A stretch of 64,000 nucleotides of DNA from Elstera cyanobacteriorum (GTDB taxonomy: Bacteria > Pseudomonadota > Alphaproteobacteria > Elsterales > Elsteraceae), in assembly GCF_002251735.1 (NCBI RefSeq), contig NZ_NOXS01000029.1, positions 62,001 to 126,000 of the forward strand, written 5' to 3'. The number at the start of each line of letters is the position of its first letter. The stretch's first letter is position 1. A model generated the notes under the pieces. That model was not told the origin of the DNA, did no database searches, and worked only from the letters and a program-made list of their open reading frames with translations. Positions 46,355 to 54,456 of the stretch are shown piece by piece. The position numbers were made by a program, and so were the translations under genes.

Positions 46355-46948
46355 ATGCTCGATCGCTTCTATCCCATCGTCGATAAAACCGACTGGCTGA
46401 CCGACTTGCTGCCGAGCGGCTACCGCTTTGTGCAACTGCGCATCAAGAACCAGCCGGAGGATTACGTGCGCCCCGAAATTGGCCGCGCGGTCAGTTTCTG
46501 CGCAGCCCACGGCATCACGCTGGTGGTGAATGATTACTGGCGCCTTGCCATCGACTTCAGAAGCCCGTGGGTCCATCTCGGTCAGGAAGATTTAGTCGAA
46601 GCCGATCTTCCCGCCCTTTGCCGCGCGGGCATCAAGATCGGTATCAGCACCCATAGCGAGGAAGAGTTGGAAACCGCCCTGGCTGCGCAGCCCGACTATG
46701 TGGCGCTAGGGCCGATCTATCCCACCAAGCTAAAGCAGATGCCCTGGGCGCCCCAAGGCATCGGGCGGATAGCTGCCTGGAAGCGACGCATCGGCGCTCT
46801 GCCGTTGGTCGCTATCGGCGGCATGACCTTGGAGCGGGCGGAGGCGGCCTATGCCGCCGGGGCCGATGCGGTGGCGGTCGTGTCGGATGTGCTGCAAGCG
46901 CCCAATCCTGAAGAGCGGGCGCGCGACTGGGTGAGGGCGACGCGATGA
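46355..46948 (+). CDS. thiE: Thiamine phosphate synthase
   Basis: 197 residues. A TIM-barrel ThiE with FVQLRIKNQ, the pyrophosphate-site region VVNDYWRLAIDF (usually INDRVDLA), WVHLGQEDL, GISTHSEEEL, YVALGPIYPT and PLVAIGGMTLERA. The residue change at the ND-motif is unusual but the core is intact. It couples HMP-PP with thiazole phosphate. Its stop overlaps the ThiF gene by four bases. Confidence 0.92.
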   Translation: MLDRFYPIVDKTDWLTDLLPSGYRFVQLRIKNQPEDYVRPEIGRAVSFCAAHGITLVVNDYWRLAIDFRSPWVHLGQEDLVEADLPALCRAGIKIGISTHSEEELETALAAQPDYVALGPIYPTKLKQMPWAPQGIGRIAAWKRRIGALPLVAIGGMTLERAEAAYAAGADAVAVVSDVLQAPNPEERARDWVRATR

Positions 46949-47904
46949 CCGACGCGCGCTATAGCCGCCAAACGGCGGTTCCCCAAGTGGGAGATGACGG
47001 TCAGGCTAAACTGTCGGCGGCCCGGGTGCTGGTCGTCGGTGTCGGCGGCCTTGGGTGCCCGGCGCTGCTCTATTTGGCTGGGGCGGGGGTTGGCACCTTA
47101 CGGATGGTCGATGCCGACCGGGTTTCCCTCAGCAATCTCCATCGCCAGACGCTGTTCGCCGAAGCCGATATCGGGCGCCGCAAGGTCGAGGCGGCAGCCG
47201 ACCGGCTGCGGGCACTGAACCCCAGCCTGATTTATGAACCGCAGGCGGTGACGCTGACCGATGCCCGCGCCGATGCCCTGGTGGCGGGGTGCGATGTGGT
47301 GCTGGACGCTGCCGACAGTTATCTGGTTTCCTGCGCTTTGTCGGACGCCTGCGAGCGGGCGGGGGTGCCCCTGGTCTCGGCGTCGATCTTGGGCATGGAC
47401 GGCAGCATTGGCACTTTCTGCCACCGGGCGCCGGGGTATCGCGCCGTTTTCCCGGATTTTCCCGCCCCGGCGTCTTGCGCGTCGGCGGGGGTGCTTGGTC
47501 CGGCGGTCGGGATGTTCGGCGCATGGATGGCGCAACTGGCGCTGCATCTCCTGATCGACTATCCACCCGACCCGCGCGGGCGGATATGGCGGGCCGATCT
47601 GGGGCAGGGGCGCTTTGTGCCCATCGATTTTCTGAACGCCTCTGAGGACGATCTGCCGCCGCGTCCGCTATTGCTGGCGTTGGAGGATATTCAGCCGGGC
47701 GATACGGTCGTCGATCTGCGGTCTCCGGTGGAGCGGGCGGCACTGCCCTGTCCGGGGGCGCTGACGGCGGTGCCGGAGGTTGTGCCGGGGCGGCTCGTCC
47801 TCGCCTGTGCCTCCGGGCGGCGGGCGCTGGCGGCGGCGGAGCCGCTGTTCGACGCCAACTCGGACTGGGCTATCGCCATTCTGGCACTCGGGGTGCCCGC
47901 ATGA
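46945..47904 (+). CDS. thiF: ThiF/HesA/MoeB-type adenylyltransferase with short rhodanese-like tail
   Basis: 319 residues. The N-terminal 230 residues are an E1-like domain: SRQTAVPQVGDDGQ, VVGVGGLGCPALLYLAGAGVG (ATP loop), VDADRVSLSNLHRQ and the cysteine of PAPASCASAGVLGP. The common CxxC zinc pairs of MoeB are not visible. Residues about 240-319 form a shortened rhodanese-like domain with DLRSPVERA and LACASGRRAL. It adenylates the ThiS C-terminus before sulfur transfer. Position in the thi operon points to ThiF rather than MoeB function. Confidence 0.88.
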   Translation: MTDARYSRQTAVPQVGDDGQAKLSAARVLVVGVGGLGCPALLYLAGAGVGTLRMVDADRVSLSNLHRQTLFAEADIGRRKVEAAADRLRALNPSLIYEPQAVTLTDARADALVAGCDVVLDAADSYLVSCALSDACERAGVPLVSASILGMDGSIGTFCHRAPGYRAVFPDFPAPASCASAGVLGPAVGMFGAWMAQLALHLLIDYPPDPRGRIWRADLGQGRFVPIDFLNASEDDLPPRPLLLALEDIQPGDTVVDLRSPVERAALPCPGALTAVPEVVPGRLVLACASGRRALAAAEPLFDANSDWAIAILALGVPA

Positions 47905-48650
47905 AGGCGGTTCTGGTGATCGGCGGAACCGATTCGAGTGGCGGGGCCGGGTTAGTGCAGGACGGGCGCGTGCTGGATGCCTTTGGCTGCGCCGCCCGGT
48001 TGGTCGTGACCGCCGTAACGGCCCAGGGGCGCGGCGGGGTGACGGCGGTGCAGGCGATGCCGCGCGATATTGTGCTGGCCCAGATCGCAGCGGTGGCGAG
48101 CCTCGGGCCGGTTGCCGCCATTAAAATCGGGCTGATCCCCGACACGGCGACGGGGGCGCTGCTTGCCGAAGCGCTACCCCGCCTTTGGCCGCAGGCGCCG
48201 ATCATTCTCGATCCGGTCTTAAGCGCCAGTGCGGGCGGGGCGCTGCGCGGCGGGGCCGATTTCGGGGCGCTTTGGTCGCTTGCCGCCCTGGTCACCCCGA
48301 ATTTACCGGAAGCGGCGGCGCTGCTGGCGGCGCCGGAAGCGCCGAACCGCCGGGCGATGACCGCGCACGCTAAGGCGCTGCGCGCGCGCGGGGCGAAGGC
48401 CGTGCTGCTGAAAGGCGGGCATCTGTTGGGCGAGAGTGCCGCCGATCTGCTGCTGACGGAGGGTAGCGGGCGCTGGTTCAGCGGGCCGCGCCTGCCGGGC
48501 CAGCGCCGGGGGACGGGCTGTGCCTTGGCAACGGCGATTGCCGCCGGGCTGGCGCAGGGCCGGGATCTGCCCGGGGCGATTGTGGCCGCACGGCGCTGGC
48601 TGCGCACCACCTGGCCAAAAGCAGCGGTCCCGGCGGGGCTGGCCGCATGA
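47901..48650 (+). CDS. thiD: Hydroxymethylpyrimidine/phosphomethylpyrimidine kinase
   Basis: 249 residues with VIGGTDSSGGAGLVQD at the start, VVTAVTAQ, PIILDPVLSASAGGAL, LVTPNLPEAAALL, AVLLKGGHLLG and GTGCALATAIAAGLAQG (anion hole and catalytic Asp position replaced by Cys context GTGCA). The usual family motif is GTGC(T/A), so this is normal. It phosphorylates HMP-P to HMP-PP for ThiE. Overlaps both neighbours by four bases. Confidence 0.93.
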   Translation: MKAVLVIGGTDSSGGAGLVQDGRVLDAFGCAARLVVTAVTAQGRGGVTAVQAMPRDIVLAQIAAVASLGPVAAIKIGLIPDTATGALLAEALPRLWPQAPIILDPVLSASAGGALRGGADFGALWSLAALVTPNLPEAAALLAAPEAPNRRAMTAHAKALRARGAKAVLLKGGHLLGESAADLLLTEGSGRWFSGPRLPGQRRGTGCALATAIAAGLAQGRDLPGAIVAARRWLRTTWPKAAVPAGLAA

Positions 48651-49369
48651 CCGGTGCCCCGATGCTGCTCTCGGTTAACGGTCTTGCCGCAGGCTATGGC
48701 GCCGGGCGGGTGCTGGATGGAGTGGATTTTGCGCTTGCCCCCGGCCAGACGCTCGCCGTTCTGGGACGGAACGGCGCGGGCAAAACGACACTGCTGAAAA
48801 GCCTGCTCGGGTTAACCCAGCTACAGGCGGGGCACCTCCTGTTCGCGGGGCAGGATATGACCCGTTGGCCGCCTGAACGGCGGGCAATCGCGGGAGTTGG
48901 CTGGGTTCCGCAGGAACGGGCGATTTTCCGCTCGTTGACCGTTTTCGAAAACCTTGCCGCCGTCGCCCGGCCCGGCGCTTGGACCCCGGCACGGGTTCTG
49001 GAGCTATTTCCCAAGCTCGCGGTCCTGCGTCACCATAAAGGCGATCAGCTTTCGGGGGGGGAGCAGCAGATGCTGGCCCTCGGGCGGGCCTTGACCCTCA
49101 ATCCGCGCCTGCTGCTGCTCGACGAACCGACCGAAGGGCTGGCCCCGGTGATCGTCGAGGAGGTGATGGCAGCCTTGCGACGGATCTTTACCGAGGAGGG
49201 GATGGCTGGAATCATCGTGGACCAGCATGCCCAACGCATCTTACGTCTGACCGATACGGCACTTGTGTTGGAGCGCGGACGGATCGCCTTCAGCGGCCCG
49301 AGCACGGCTCTTTCCGCCGACCCATTGTGGATGGAACGCCTGCTGGGCGTCGGTCAGGCGGCCTCGTAA
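48647..49369 (+). CDS. Orphan LivF-type ABC transporter ATPase at the end of the thi operon
   Basis: 240 residues with GRNGAGKTT, LSGGEQQMLALGRAL and LLLLDEPTEGLAPVIVEEV, plus VDQHAQRILRLTDTALVLERGRI, which is the LivF/UrtE class of branched-chain-type importers. Its start overlaps the thiD stop by four bases (ATGA), so it belongs to the riboswitch-controlled operon, yet no permease, LivG partner or binding protein is beside it. It may serve a thiamine-precursor transporter encoded elsewhere. The last 16 bases overlap the converging HD-GYP gene. Confidence 0.87.
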   Translation: MTGAPMLLSVNGLAAGYGAGRVLDGVDFALAPGQTLAVLGRNGAGKTTLLKSLLGLTQLQAGHLLFAGQDMTRWPPERRAIAGVGWVPQERAIFRSLTVFENLAAVARPGAWTPARVLELFPKLAVLRHHKGDQLSGGEQQMLALGRALTLNPRLLLLDEPTEGLAPVIVEEVMAALRRIFTEEGMAGIIVDQHAQRILRLTDTALVLERGRIAFSGPSTALSADPLWMERLLGVGQAAS

Positions 49370-50025
49370 AGCGCCTCGATCTCCGAGCTGTGCTGCACGA
49401 AGAGCCTCAGCAGATGCGGGTCGAAATGCTCGGGCTTCGTCCGTCCGTCGCCCTTTGTCATGATGGTCATGGTGTGGGCGTGATCGAAGCTCGATTTGTA
49501 AGCCCGCGGCGTGCGCAGCGCGTCGTACACATCGCAAAGGGCGACAATGCGCGCTTCTTCGGGCACGGCACCGCCCGCCAGCCCATCGGGATAACCGCTG
49601 CCGTCATAAGTTTCATGGTGGTGGCGGGCAACGAGCGTGGCAATGCCGAACCCTTCGCCGCCAAAGGCCACCAGCATCTCCGCTCCCAGGGGGCCGTGAT
49701 CGCGCACATGGGCTTTATCGGCATCGGTTAAGGGGCCGGTCTTCCCGAGAATAGCCGCGTCCAGCCTCAGCTTGCCGATATCGTGCAGCACGGCGGCTTC
49801 GGCCAGTTTCGCCAGCCAACCGCTATCGGTTCGTCCGGCCAACCGCCCGACAAGATGGGCGAGGGCGCCGAGGCGGCTCGAATGGTGGCGCAACTCGCGG
49901 TCGGTCGCCAAACTGTCTTCGATCTGGCGCCATAGGGCCGGGGGCAGCGCCTGGAAGACCCGGTTGCCGAAACAGGCCGATGGCCCTAGGGCGGTTTCCG
50001 TCGCCCACGGCAAGTGATGCGCCAT
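49354..50025 (-). CDS. HD-GYP domain phosphodiesterase (stand-alone)
   Basis: 223 residues made of little more than an HD-GYP domain: HHSSRLGALAHLVGRL, EAAVLHDIGKLRLD (HD pair at 81-82), RHHHETYDGSGYPDGLAG (GYP at 144-146) and EARIVALCDVYDALRTPRAYK. All metal and signature residues needed for c-di-GMP hydrolysis are present. There is no receiver, PAS or membrane domain. A closely related gene follows upstream on the same strand. It converges on the ATPase gene with a 16-base overlap. Confidence 0.88.
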   Translation of the reverse strand: MAHHLPWATETALGPSACFGNRVFQALPPALWRQIEDSLATDRELRHHSSRLGALAHLVGRLAGRTDSGWLAKLAEAAVLHDIGKLRLDAAILGKTGPLTDADKAHVRDHGPLGAEMLVAFGGEGFGIATLVARHHHETYDGSGYPDGLAGGAVPEEARIVALCDVYDALRTPRAYKSSFDHAHTMTIMTKGDGRTKPEHFDPHLLRLFVQHSSEIEALYEAA

Positions 50026-50176
50026 ATGATGTCCCTCCCCCCAGAGGCTGCGAGAGCGGCCATAAGCGTTTTGGGTGCAAAATCGCTTATTTCTGCTCGC
50101 TTTGGGGGATACTGTCAGGAATTGCAGGGATTTGGCTATATAAAATGCTTATGCCTGGGATGACAGTCAGGAAAGG

Positions 50177-50857
50177 CTAGGTGTGATCGTAGAGGCGCTG
50201 GATCTCGGGACCGTGGTGCTGAAACAGGGCCAATAGGGCGGGGTCGAACTGTTCCGGCTTTGTGCGGGCGTCGCCCTTCAGCAGGATCGTCATGGTTTCG
50301 GCGTGGCTGACCGGCGGCTTATAGGCGCGCGGCGAGCGGAGGGCATCATAGACATCGCAGAGGCCGACGATCCGCGCTTCGAGCGGAATGGCTTCGCCGC
50401 GCAACCCATCCGGGTATCCCGACCCATCGAATTTTTCATGGTGACTGCGGGCAACAAGGGCGGAGAGCGCATAGGCCTCGCCGCCGTCCTCCGTCAAAAG
50501 CGCGTGGCCGAGGGTGCTATGGCTGCGGATATGACCAACTTCGTCCGGCGTGAGCCGCCCCGGCTTCAGAACGATCTGCTGATCCAACCGTACCTTGCCG
50601 ATATCATGCAGTACGGCGGCTTCCGCCAGCCGGTCCAGCCCGCCCGCATCATAGCGGTTGGTTTTCGAGCCGAGGAAATGCGTCAACAGGCCAAGCCGAT
50701 GACTATGATCACGCAGATCGGCATCGGTATGAAACGCTGGCTGCACTTTGGTCAGAAGGCGCGGCGGCAAAGCCGATAAGACCCGGTCGCCGAAGCCGGA
50801 AAAATCCGGCCTGCCGCCCGCGTCTAAGCGATCCCGTGTATGATGATCCCGTGTCAT
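50177..50857 (-). CDS. HD-GYP domain phosphodiesterase, tandem paralogue
   Basis: 226 residues, similar along its whole length to the neighbour at 49354-50025, with HDIGK at 84-88, SHHEKFDGSGYPDGLRG (GYP at 147-149) and EARIVGLCDVYDALRSPRAYK. Catalytic residues are conserved. The N-terminal 20 residues differ and are polar (MTRDHHTRDRLDAGGR). The 151-base gap between the copies holds no clear hairpin, and each gene may have its own promoter. A tandem duplication is the simplest explanation. Confidence 0.87.
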   Translation of the reverse strand: MTRDHHTRDRLDAGGRPDFSGFGDRVLSALPPRLLTKVQPAFHTDADLRDHSHRLGLLTHFLGSKTNRYDAGGLDRLAEAAVLHDIGKVRLDQQIVLKPGRLTPDEVGHIRSHSTLGHALLTEDGGEAYALSALVARSHHEKFDGSGYPDGLRGEAIPLEARIVGLCDVYDALRSPRAYKPPVSHAETMTILLKGDARTKPEQFDPALLALFQHHGPEIQRLYDHT

Positions 50858-50965
50858 GTGCCGCCCTGTATTCCCCCACAGAGCGTAAGACTATTCGTTA
50901 ACAGCGCGCCTGCCTATGGAAAACCACGCGCTTTCTAAGAATTATTCGCAGGTGTCTTACGGGCG

Positions 50966-51307
50966 TTACCCCGCGACGGTTGCAGGCGTAAAGGCAATTC
51001 CCTGCGCCAGTCGCACCGAAACCCGCCCGGCTTTTACCGCAGGATCGGCGGCGAGCACGGCCTGAAGGTCTGCCTCTGTTTTTCCTGGGGCGGCCACTGC
51101 GACGCCCAGCACATCGCTATCACCGAAAATCGCACAGACGATGGCCAGCGACCCATCGCGCAGCCGGTCCACCATATGGCGGGCATGTTCCCACTGCTGG
51201 GGTTGGGTTTCGGGATCGTCGAACCGGGGGCCTTTGCCCAGGATGAACAGCGGGCGGGGCGGGGTGCTGCTGAGCAGGGCCTGAAGCGTCGCATCGTCGG
51301 TCGTCAT
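50966..51307 (-). CDS. YCII-like small protein
   Basis: 113 residues. LFILGKGPRFDDPETQPQQWEHARHMVDRLRDGSLAIVCAIFG resembles the YCII-related ferredoxin-like fold, often found in muconolactone-isomerase-like or sensor partner proteins. The typical catalytic His-Asp pair of YciI is not obvious (HARHMVDRL offers the only histidines). Function unknown. It lies 16 bases downstream of the GntR gene on the same strand and is probably co-transcribed with it. Confidence 0.7.
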   Translation of the reverse strand: MTTDDATLQALLSSTPPRPLFILGKGPRFDDPETQPQQWEHARHMVDRLRDGSLAIVCAIFGDSDVLGVAVAAPGKTEADLQAVLAADPAVKAGRVSVRLAQGIAFTPATVAG

Positions 51308-51323
51308 GCGCGTCTCGCCAAGG

Positions 51324-52046
51324 TTAGGGGGAGGCGCGTAAGTCTAAAACAAGACCGGCGGATGGGACCAGCAGAGTCTGCAACTGAACGACGATTTGCA
51401 TAGCGTGATCGCCGCCCAGGATTTCGGCAAGATCGGCGTTTTGCGCAGCAATCGCCTCGATCAGCCCCTCATGCTCGTCGGAATATTGCGCGGGTAGCCG
51501 GTCATCGAACCGTTTGTAGTAAAGCCGCAATAGGCGCATGCCCTCGTTCAGCAGCCGGGCAAAAAACTCGGCGTAATAGGGGTTCTGGCCCGCCGCAGCG
51601 ATGGCGAGGTGAAAATCGCGGTTGGTGTGCAGCATAGCGAGCGCGTCTTGCCGGTCAACAGCGGCTAGGAACTTAGCCTGGGCCGCCATGATTGCATCCA
51701 GATCGGCCTCCGTCCGGCGCTGGGCGGCCAAGCGGCAGGACAGGCGATACATCAGCGTCAACGCATCAAGATAGGGCGGCAGGCTTGAGAAATCGAGCAC
51801 CGAAACGATGGTGTTGCGGTTCGGCAGGGTCGAGGCCAGCCCTTCCGCGACGAGCCTTACCAAGGCTTCGCGAACCGGGGTGCGGGAGGTGCCGAAGCGG
51901 TCCGACAGGCCGGTTTCATCCAGCGGATCGCCGGGCGCCAGGGTGAGGTTCAGAATATCCTGCTTCAGCGCCTCATAGATCACCGGAGAGGCGGAGCCGC
52001 GCGGCGCGGGGCGGGGGGCTGGGCTCGCGTCGGGCGTCTCGGGCAT
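51324..52046 (-). CDS. GntR-family regulator (FCD), probable hydroxyproline-operon regulator
   Basis: 240 residues. After a proline/alanine-rich leader of about 20 residues comes the winged helix YEALKQDILNLTLAPGDPL then SDRFGTSRTPVREALVRLVAEGL, then an FCD domain with TNRDFHLAIAAAGQNPYYAEFF. It is divergent from the hydroxyproline-catabolic genes, with two identical TGTCGACA palindromes in the 131-base gap, so it is the likely repressor of that operon and of itself. Confidence 0.88.
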   Translation of the reverse strand: MPETPDASPAPRPAPRGSASPVIYEALKQDILNLTLAPGDPLDETGLSDRFGTSRTPVREALVRLVAEGLASTLPNRNTIVSVLDFSSLPPYLDALTLMYRLSCRLAAQRRTEADLDAIMAAQAKFLAAVDRQDALAMLHTNRDFHLAIAAAGQNPYYAEFFARLLNEGMRLLRLYYKRFDDRLPAQYSDEHEGLIEAIAAQNADLAEILGGDHAMQIVVQLQTLLVPSAGLVLDLRASP

Positions 52047-52102
52047 GCGGGCGGGTCTCTCTCGTAAAAACTGGCCGGAGTTTACCGAAAGTCGATGCAG
52101 TT

Positions 52103-52151
52103 TGTCGACAGGTCTTGACGGGCGCTTTCTTTTGGATACAAGATGTCGACA
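52103..52151. promoter_or_regulatory. Paired TGTCGACA operators between gntR and the hydroxyproline genes
   Basis: The 8-base palindrome TGTCGACA occurs at 52103-52110 and 52144-52151, 41 bases apart centre to centre (near four helical turns). Extended contexts TTTGTCGACAGG and AGATGTCGACATAA share little else. TNGTCNACNA-like cores are typical of FCD GntR sites, and the location between divergent genes supports operator function. Confidence 0.6.
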
Positions 52152-52177
52152 TAACCCCTTCAGCCTGGGAGGCCCGA

Positions 52178-53107
52178 ATGTCCGATCCCCGCAAAACTTG
52201 GCGCGGCATGTTCCCCGCCGTCACGACGCAGTTTCATGCCGATTTCTCGCTGGACCTTCCGGCGACGGGGCGCGTGATCGAAGCCCTGATCCGCGACGGG
52301 GTCTCGGGCCTCGTCATGTGCGGTACGGTCGGTGAAAACTGCTCCCTAACCCGCGATGAGAAGGGGGAGTTGATCGCGCTCGCCGCTTCCGTCGCCAAGG
52401 GGCGCGTACCGGTCATCGTCGGCGTTGCGGAATATACGCCGGTGTTTGCGGCCGAAACGGCGAAGCTGGCCCAGGCGAAGGGCGCCGATGGGCTGATGGT
52501 CATGCCGCCGATGGTTTATCCGGCCAAACCGCGCGAGACGCTGGCGCATTTCCGCACCGTTGCGGCGGCCTCTGATCTGCCGATTATGATCTATAACAAC
52601 CCGCCGTCGTACCGGACCGACGTTACCCCGGCGATGCTGGCGACCTTGGCGGATGTCGATACGATCGTCGCCTTCAAGGAATCGTCGGGCGATACCCGCC
52701 GCCTCGTCGATGTGCGCAATATGACCGGCGACCGGTTCATTCCCTTCTGCGGACTGGACGATGTGGTGCTGGAATGCGTTGCCCTCGGCGCAGTCGGCTG
52801 GGTTTCGGGCATGTCGAACGTCTTCCCGCGTGAAGGGGAAACCCTGTTCCGCCTGGTGCGCGACGGGCGTTTGGCCGAAGCCATGCCGATCTACGATTGG
52901 TTCATGCCGCTGTTGCATCTCGATGCCCGCCCCGACCTCGTGCAGTGCATTAAGCTTTGCGAGCATATCATGGGCCGGGGCACCGATTTGACCCGCCCGC
53001 CGCGCTTGGCGCTCGATGCGTCGGAACGGGCCGAGGTCGAGGCAATGATGAAAACGGCGCTCGCCAACCGGCCGTCCCTGCCGGACGTTGGCTTGCCGCC
53101 CGCGTAA
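52178..53107 (+). CDS. DHDPS-family enzyme, probable 1-pyrroline-4-hydroxy-2-carboxylate deaminase
   Basis: 309 residues from ATG 52178 (GGGAGG upstream); the frame is open from 52115 but crosses the operator. The class I aldolase family signs are VMCGTVGENCSLTRDEK (49-62), Tyr139 in IMIYNNPPSY and the Schiff-base Lys167 in IVAFKESSGDTRR. Together with the following FAD oxidoreductase and 4-hydroxyproline epimerase it fits the enzyme that converts pyrroline-4-hydroxy-2-carboxylate to KGSA with ammonia release. DapA is unlikely given the neighbours. Confidence 0.85.
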   Translation: MSDPRKTWRGMFPAVTTQFHADFSLDLPATGRVIEALIRDGVSGLVMCGTVGENCSLTRDEKGELIALAASVAKGRVPVIVGVAEYTPVFAAETAKLAQAKGADGLMVMPPMVYPAKPRETLAHFRTVAAASDLPIMIYNNPPSYRTDVTPAMLATLADVDTIVAFKESSGDTRRLVDVRNMTGDRFIPFCGLDDVVLECVALGAVGWVSGMSNVFPREGETLFRLVRDGRLAEAMPIYDWFMPLLHLDARPDLVQCIKLCEHIMGRGTDLTRPPRLALDASERAEVEAMMKTALANRPSLPDVGLPPA

Positions 53108-53118
53108 ACACAGGAAAT

Positions 53119-53188
53119 CGGTGGCCTAGGCCACCGTGGGAAGGGGCTTTCCGCCGGGCCGATCCCTGGGGTTCGGTCGGAAAGCCCC
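53119..53188. repeat. Two strong palindromes in the intergenic gap
   Basis: CGGTGGCCTAGGCCACCG (53119-53136) is a perfect 18-base palindrome. Seven bases on, GGGGCTTTCCG (53143-53153) pairs with CGGAAAGCCCC (53178-53188) as an 11-base stem with 24-base loop. They lie between the DHDPS-like gene and the oxidoreductase, so they may lower read-through or act as an interspersed extragenic element. There is no T-run. Confidence 0.55.
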
Positions 53189-53216
53189 CTCAACCCGAAT
53201 GGGGGCGGGGGACGAG

Positions 53217-54452
53217 ATGCGGATTATGATCATCGGCGCGGGCATTATCGGCGTGACGGCGGCCCATGCGCTGCTCGATGCTGGGTGCGAGGTGACGCTG
53301 GTTGATCCCGGCGGCATTGCCGCCGGGGCCTCGCAGGGGAATGCCGGGTGGATCGCCCATGTTGATATTCTGCCGCTCGCCTCACCGAAAGCTTGGCGCA
53401 ATCTGCCGCGTTGGCTGATGGACCCGCTGGGGCCGCTCGCCATTCGTCCGGCCTATCTGCCGACATTGGCGCCCTGGCTGCTGCGTTTTCTGGCCGCGAG
53501 TCGCCCACATCGGGTGGAAGCCAGCACCCGCGCGCTGGCCGATCTCAACGGTCAGGCCCTGCGCGCTTGGGAGGACCGGCTGGCGGGGCTCGGTCTCGGT
53601 CACCATTTGCGCCCGCGCGGCTTTCTGACCGTCTGGGATAATCCCGCTCTAACCCCGACGATGGCCGCCCTGGCCAAAACCCAGGGCGGTTACGGTATTC
53701 CCTCCCAAGTGCTCGACCGTTCAGGGGTGACGGCGCTGGAACCCGTGCTGGAGGATGGGGCCTCGGCGGGCGGCATTTGGTACCCGACCGGGTGCCATGT
53801 GTCCGACCCGGCCGTGCTAACCCGGGCGCTTGGCACGGCGGCGTTGGAACGGGGCGCACGCTTGGTGCAGGCGGAGGTGCGGGGCCTATCGGACGATGGG
53901 TCGCGCGCCTCCGTCGTGCTTGCGAGTGGCGAAATCCTGGTGGCGGACGCGGCCATCCTCGCCGCCGGGGCCTGGGCCAAGCCGCTGGCGGCGCAGGTGG
54001 GCGATGCCGTGCCGCTGGATACGGAGCGCGGCTATAATGTGACCCTCCCATCGGGCAGCCTGGGGCTAACCCGCCCCGTGATCTTTGAAGGCCACGGGTT
54101 TGTCATCTCGCCCTTGGATAGCGGCGACCGGCTGGGCGGCGCAGTGGAGTTCGCGGGCCTCAAGGCCGAACCGAACTATGCCCGCGTCGATGCGCTGATT
54201 GCCCGCGCCCGCCGCTTTGTTCCGAACGGGAGGTTTGATGGCGGCACGCGCTGGATGGGCTTCCGGCCCTCGATCCCCGACTCGTTGCCGGTCATTGGCC
54301 CATCACGCACTGCCCGCCGGGTCTTTCATGCCTTCGGTCACGGTCACTATGGCTTGACCCAAGCCGCGATCACCGCCGAAATCCTTGCGGCGCAGGTTTT
54401 GGGGCGACCCACGCCGCTCAACGCCGCGCCGTTCTCCGCCCAGAGGTTCTAA
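53217..54452 (+). CDS. FAD-dependent D-amino-acid/hydroxyproline oxidoreductase
   Basis: 411 residues from ATG 53217; the frame extends to 53136 but that part lies in the palindromes. An FAD-binding motif IMIIGAGIIGVTAAHALLDAG is at the N-terminus, GGIAAGASQGNAGWIAH near residue 38, and the C-terminus has GTRWMGFRPSIPDSLPVIGP and FGHGHYGLTQA, typical of DadA-like dehydrogenases. In this operon it should oxidise cis-4-hydroxy-D-proline, the epimerase product, to the pyrroline. It is followed by the epimerase gene with a 4-base gap. Confidence 0.88.
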   Translation: MRIMIIGAGIIGVTAAHALLDAGCEVTLVDPGGIAAGASQGNAGWIAHVDILPLASPKAWRNLPRWLMDPLGPLAIRPAYLPTLAPWLLRFLAASRPHRVEASTRALADLNGQALRAWEDRLAGLGLGHHLRPRGFLTVWDNPALTPTMAALAKTQGGYGIPSQVLDRSGVTALEPVLEDGASAGGIWYPTGCHVSDPAVLTRALGTAALERGARLVQAEVRGLSDDGSRASVVLASGEILVADAAILAAGAWAKPLAAQVGDAVPLDTERGYNVTLPSGSLGLTRPVIFEGHGFVISPLDSGDRLGGAVEFAGLKAEPNYARVDALIARARRFVPNGRFDGGTRWMGFRPSIPDSLPVIGPSRTARRVFHAFGHGHYGLTQAAITAEILAAQVLGRPTPLNAAPFSAQRF

Positions 54453-54456
54453 GATC

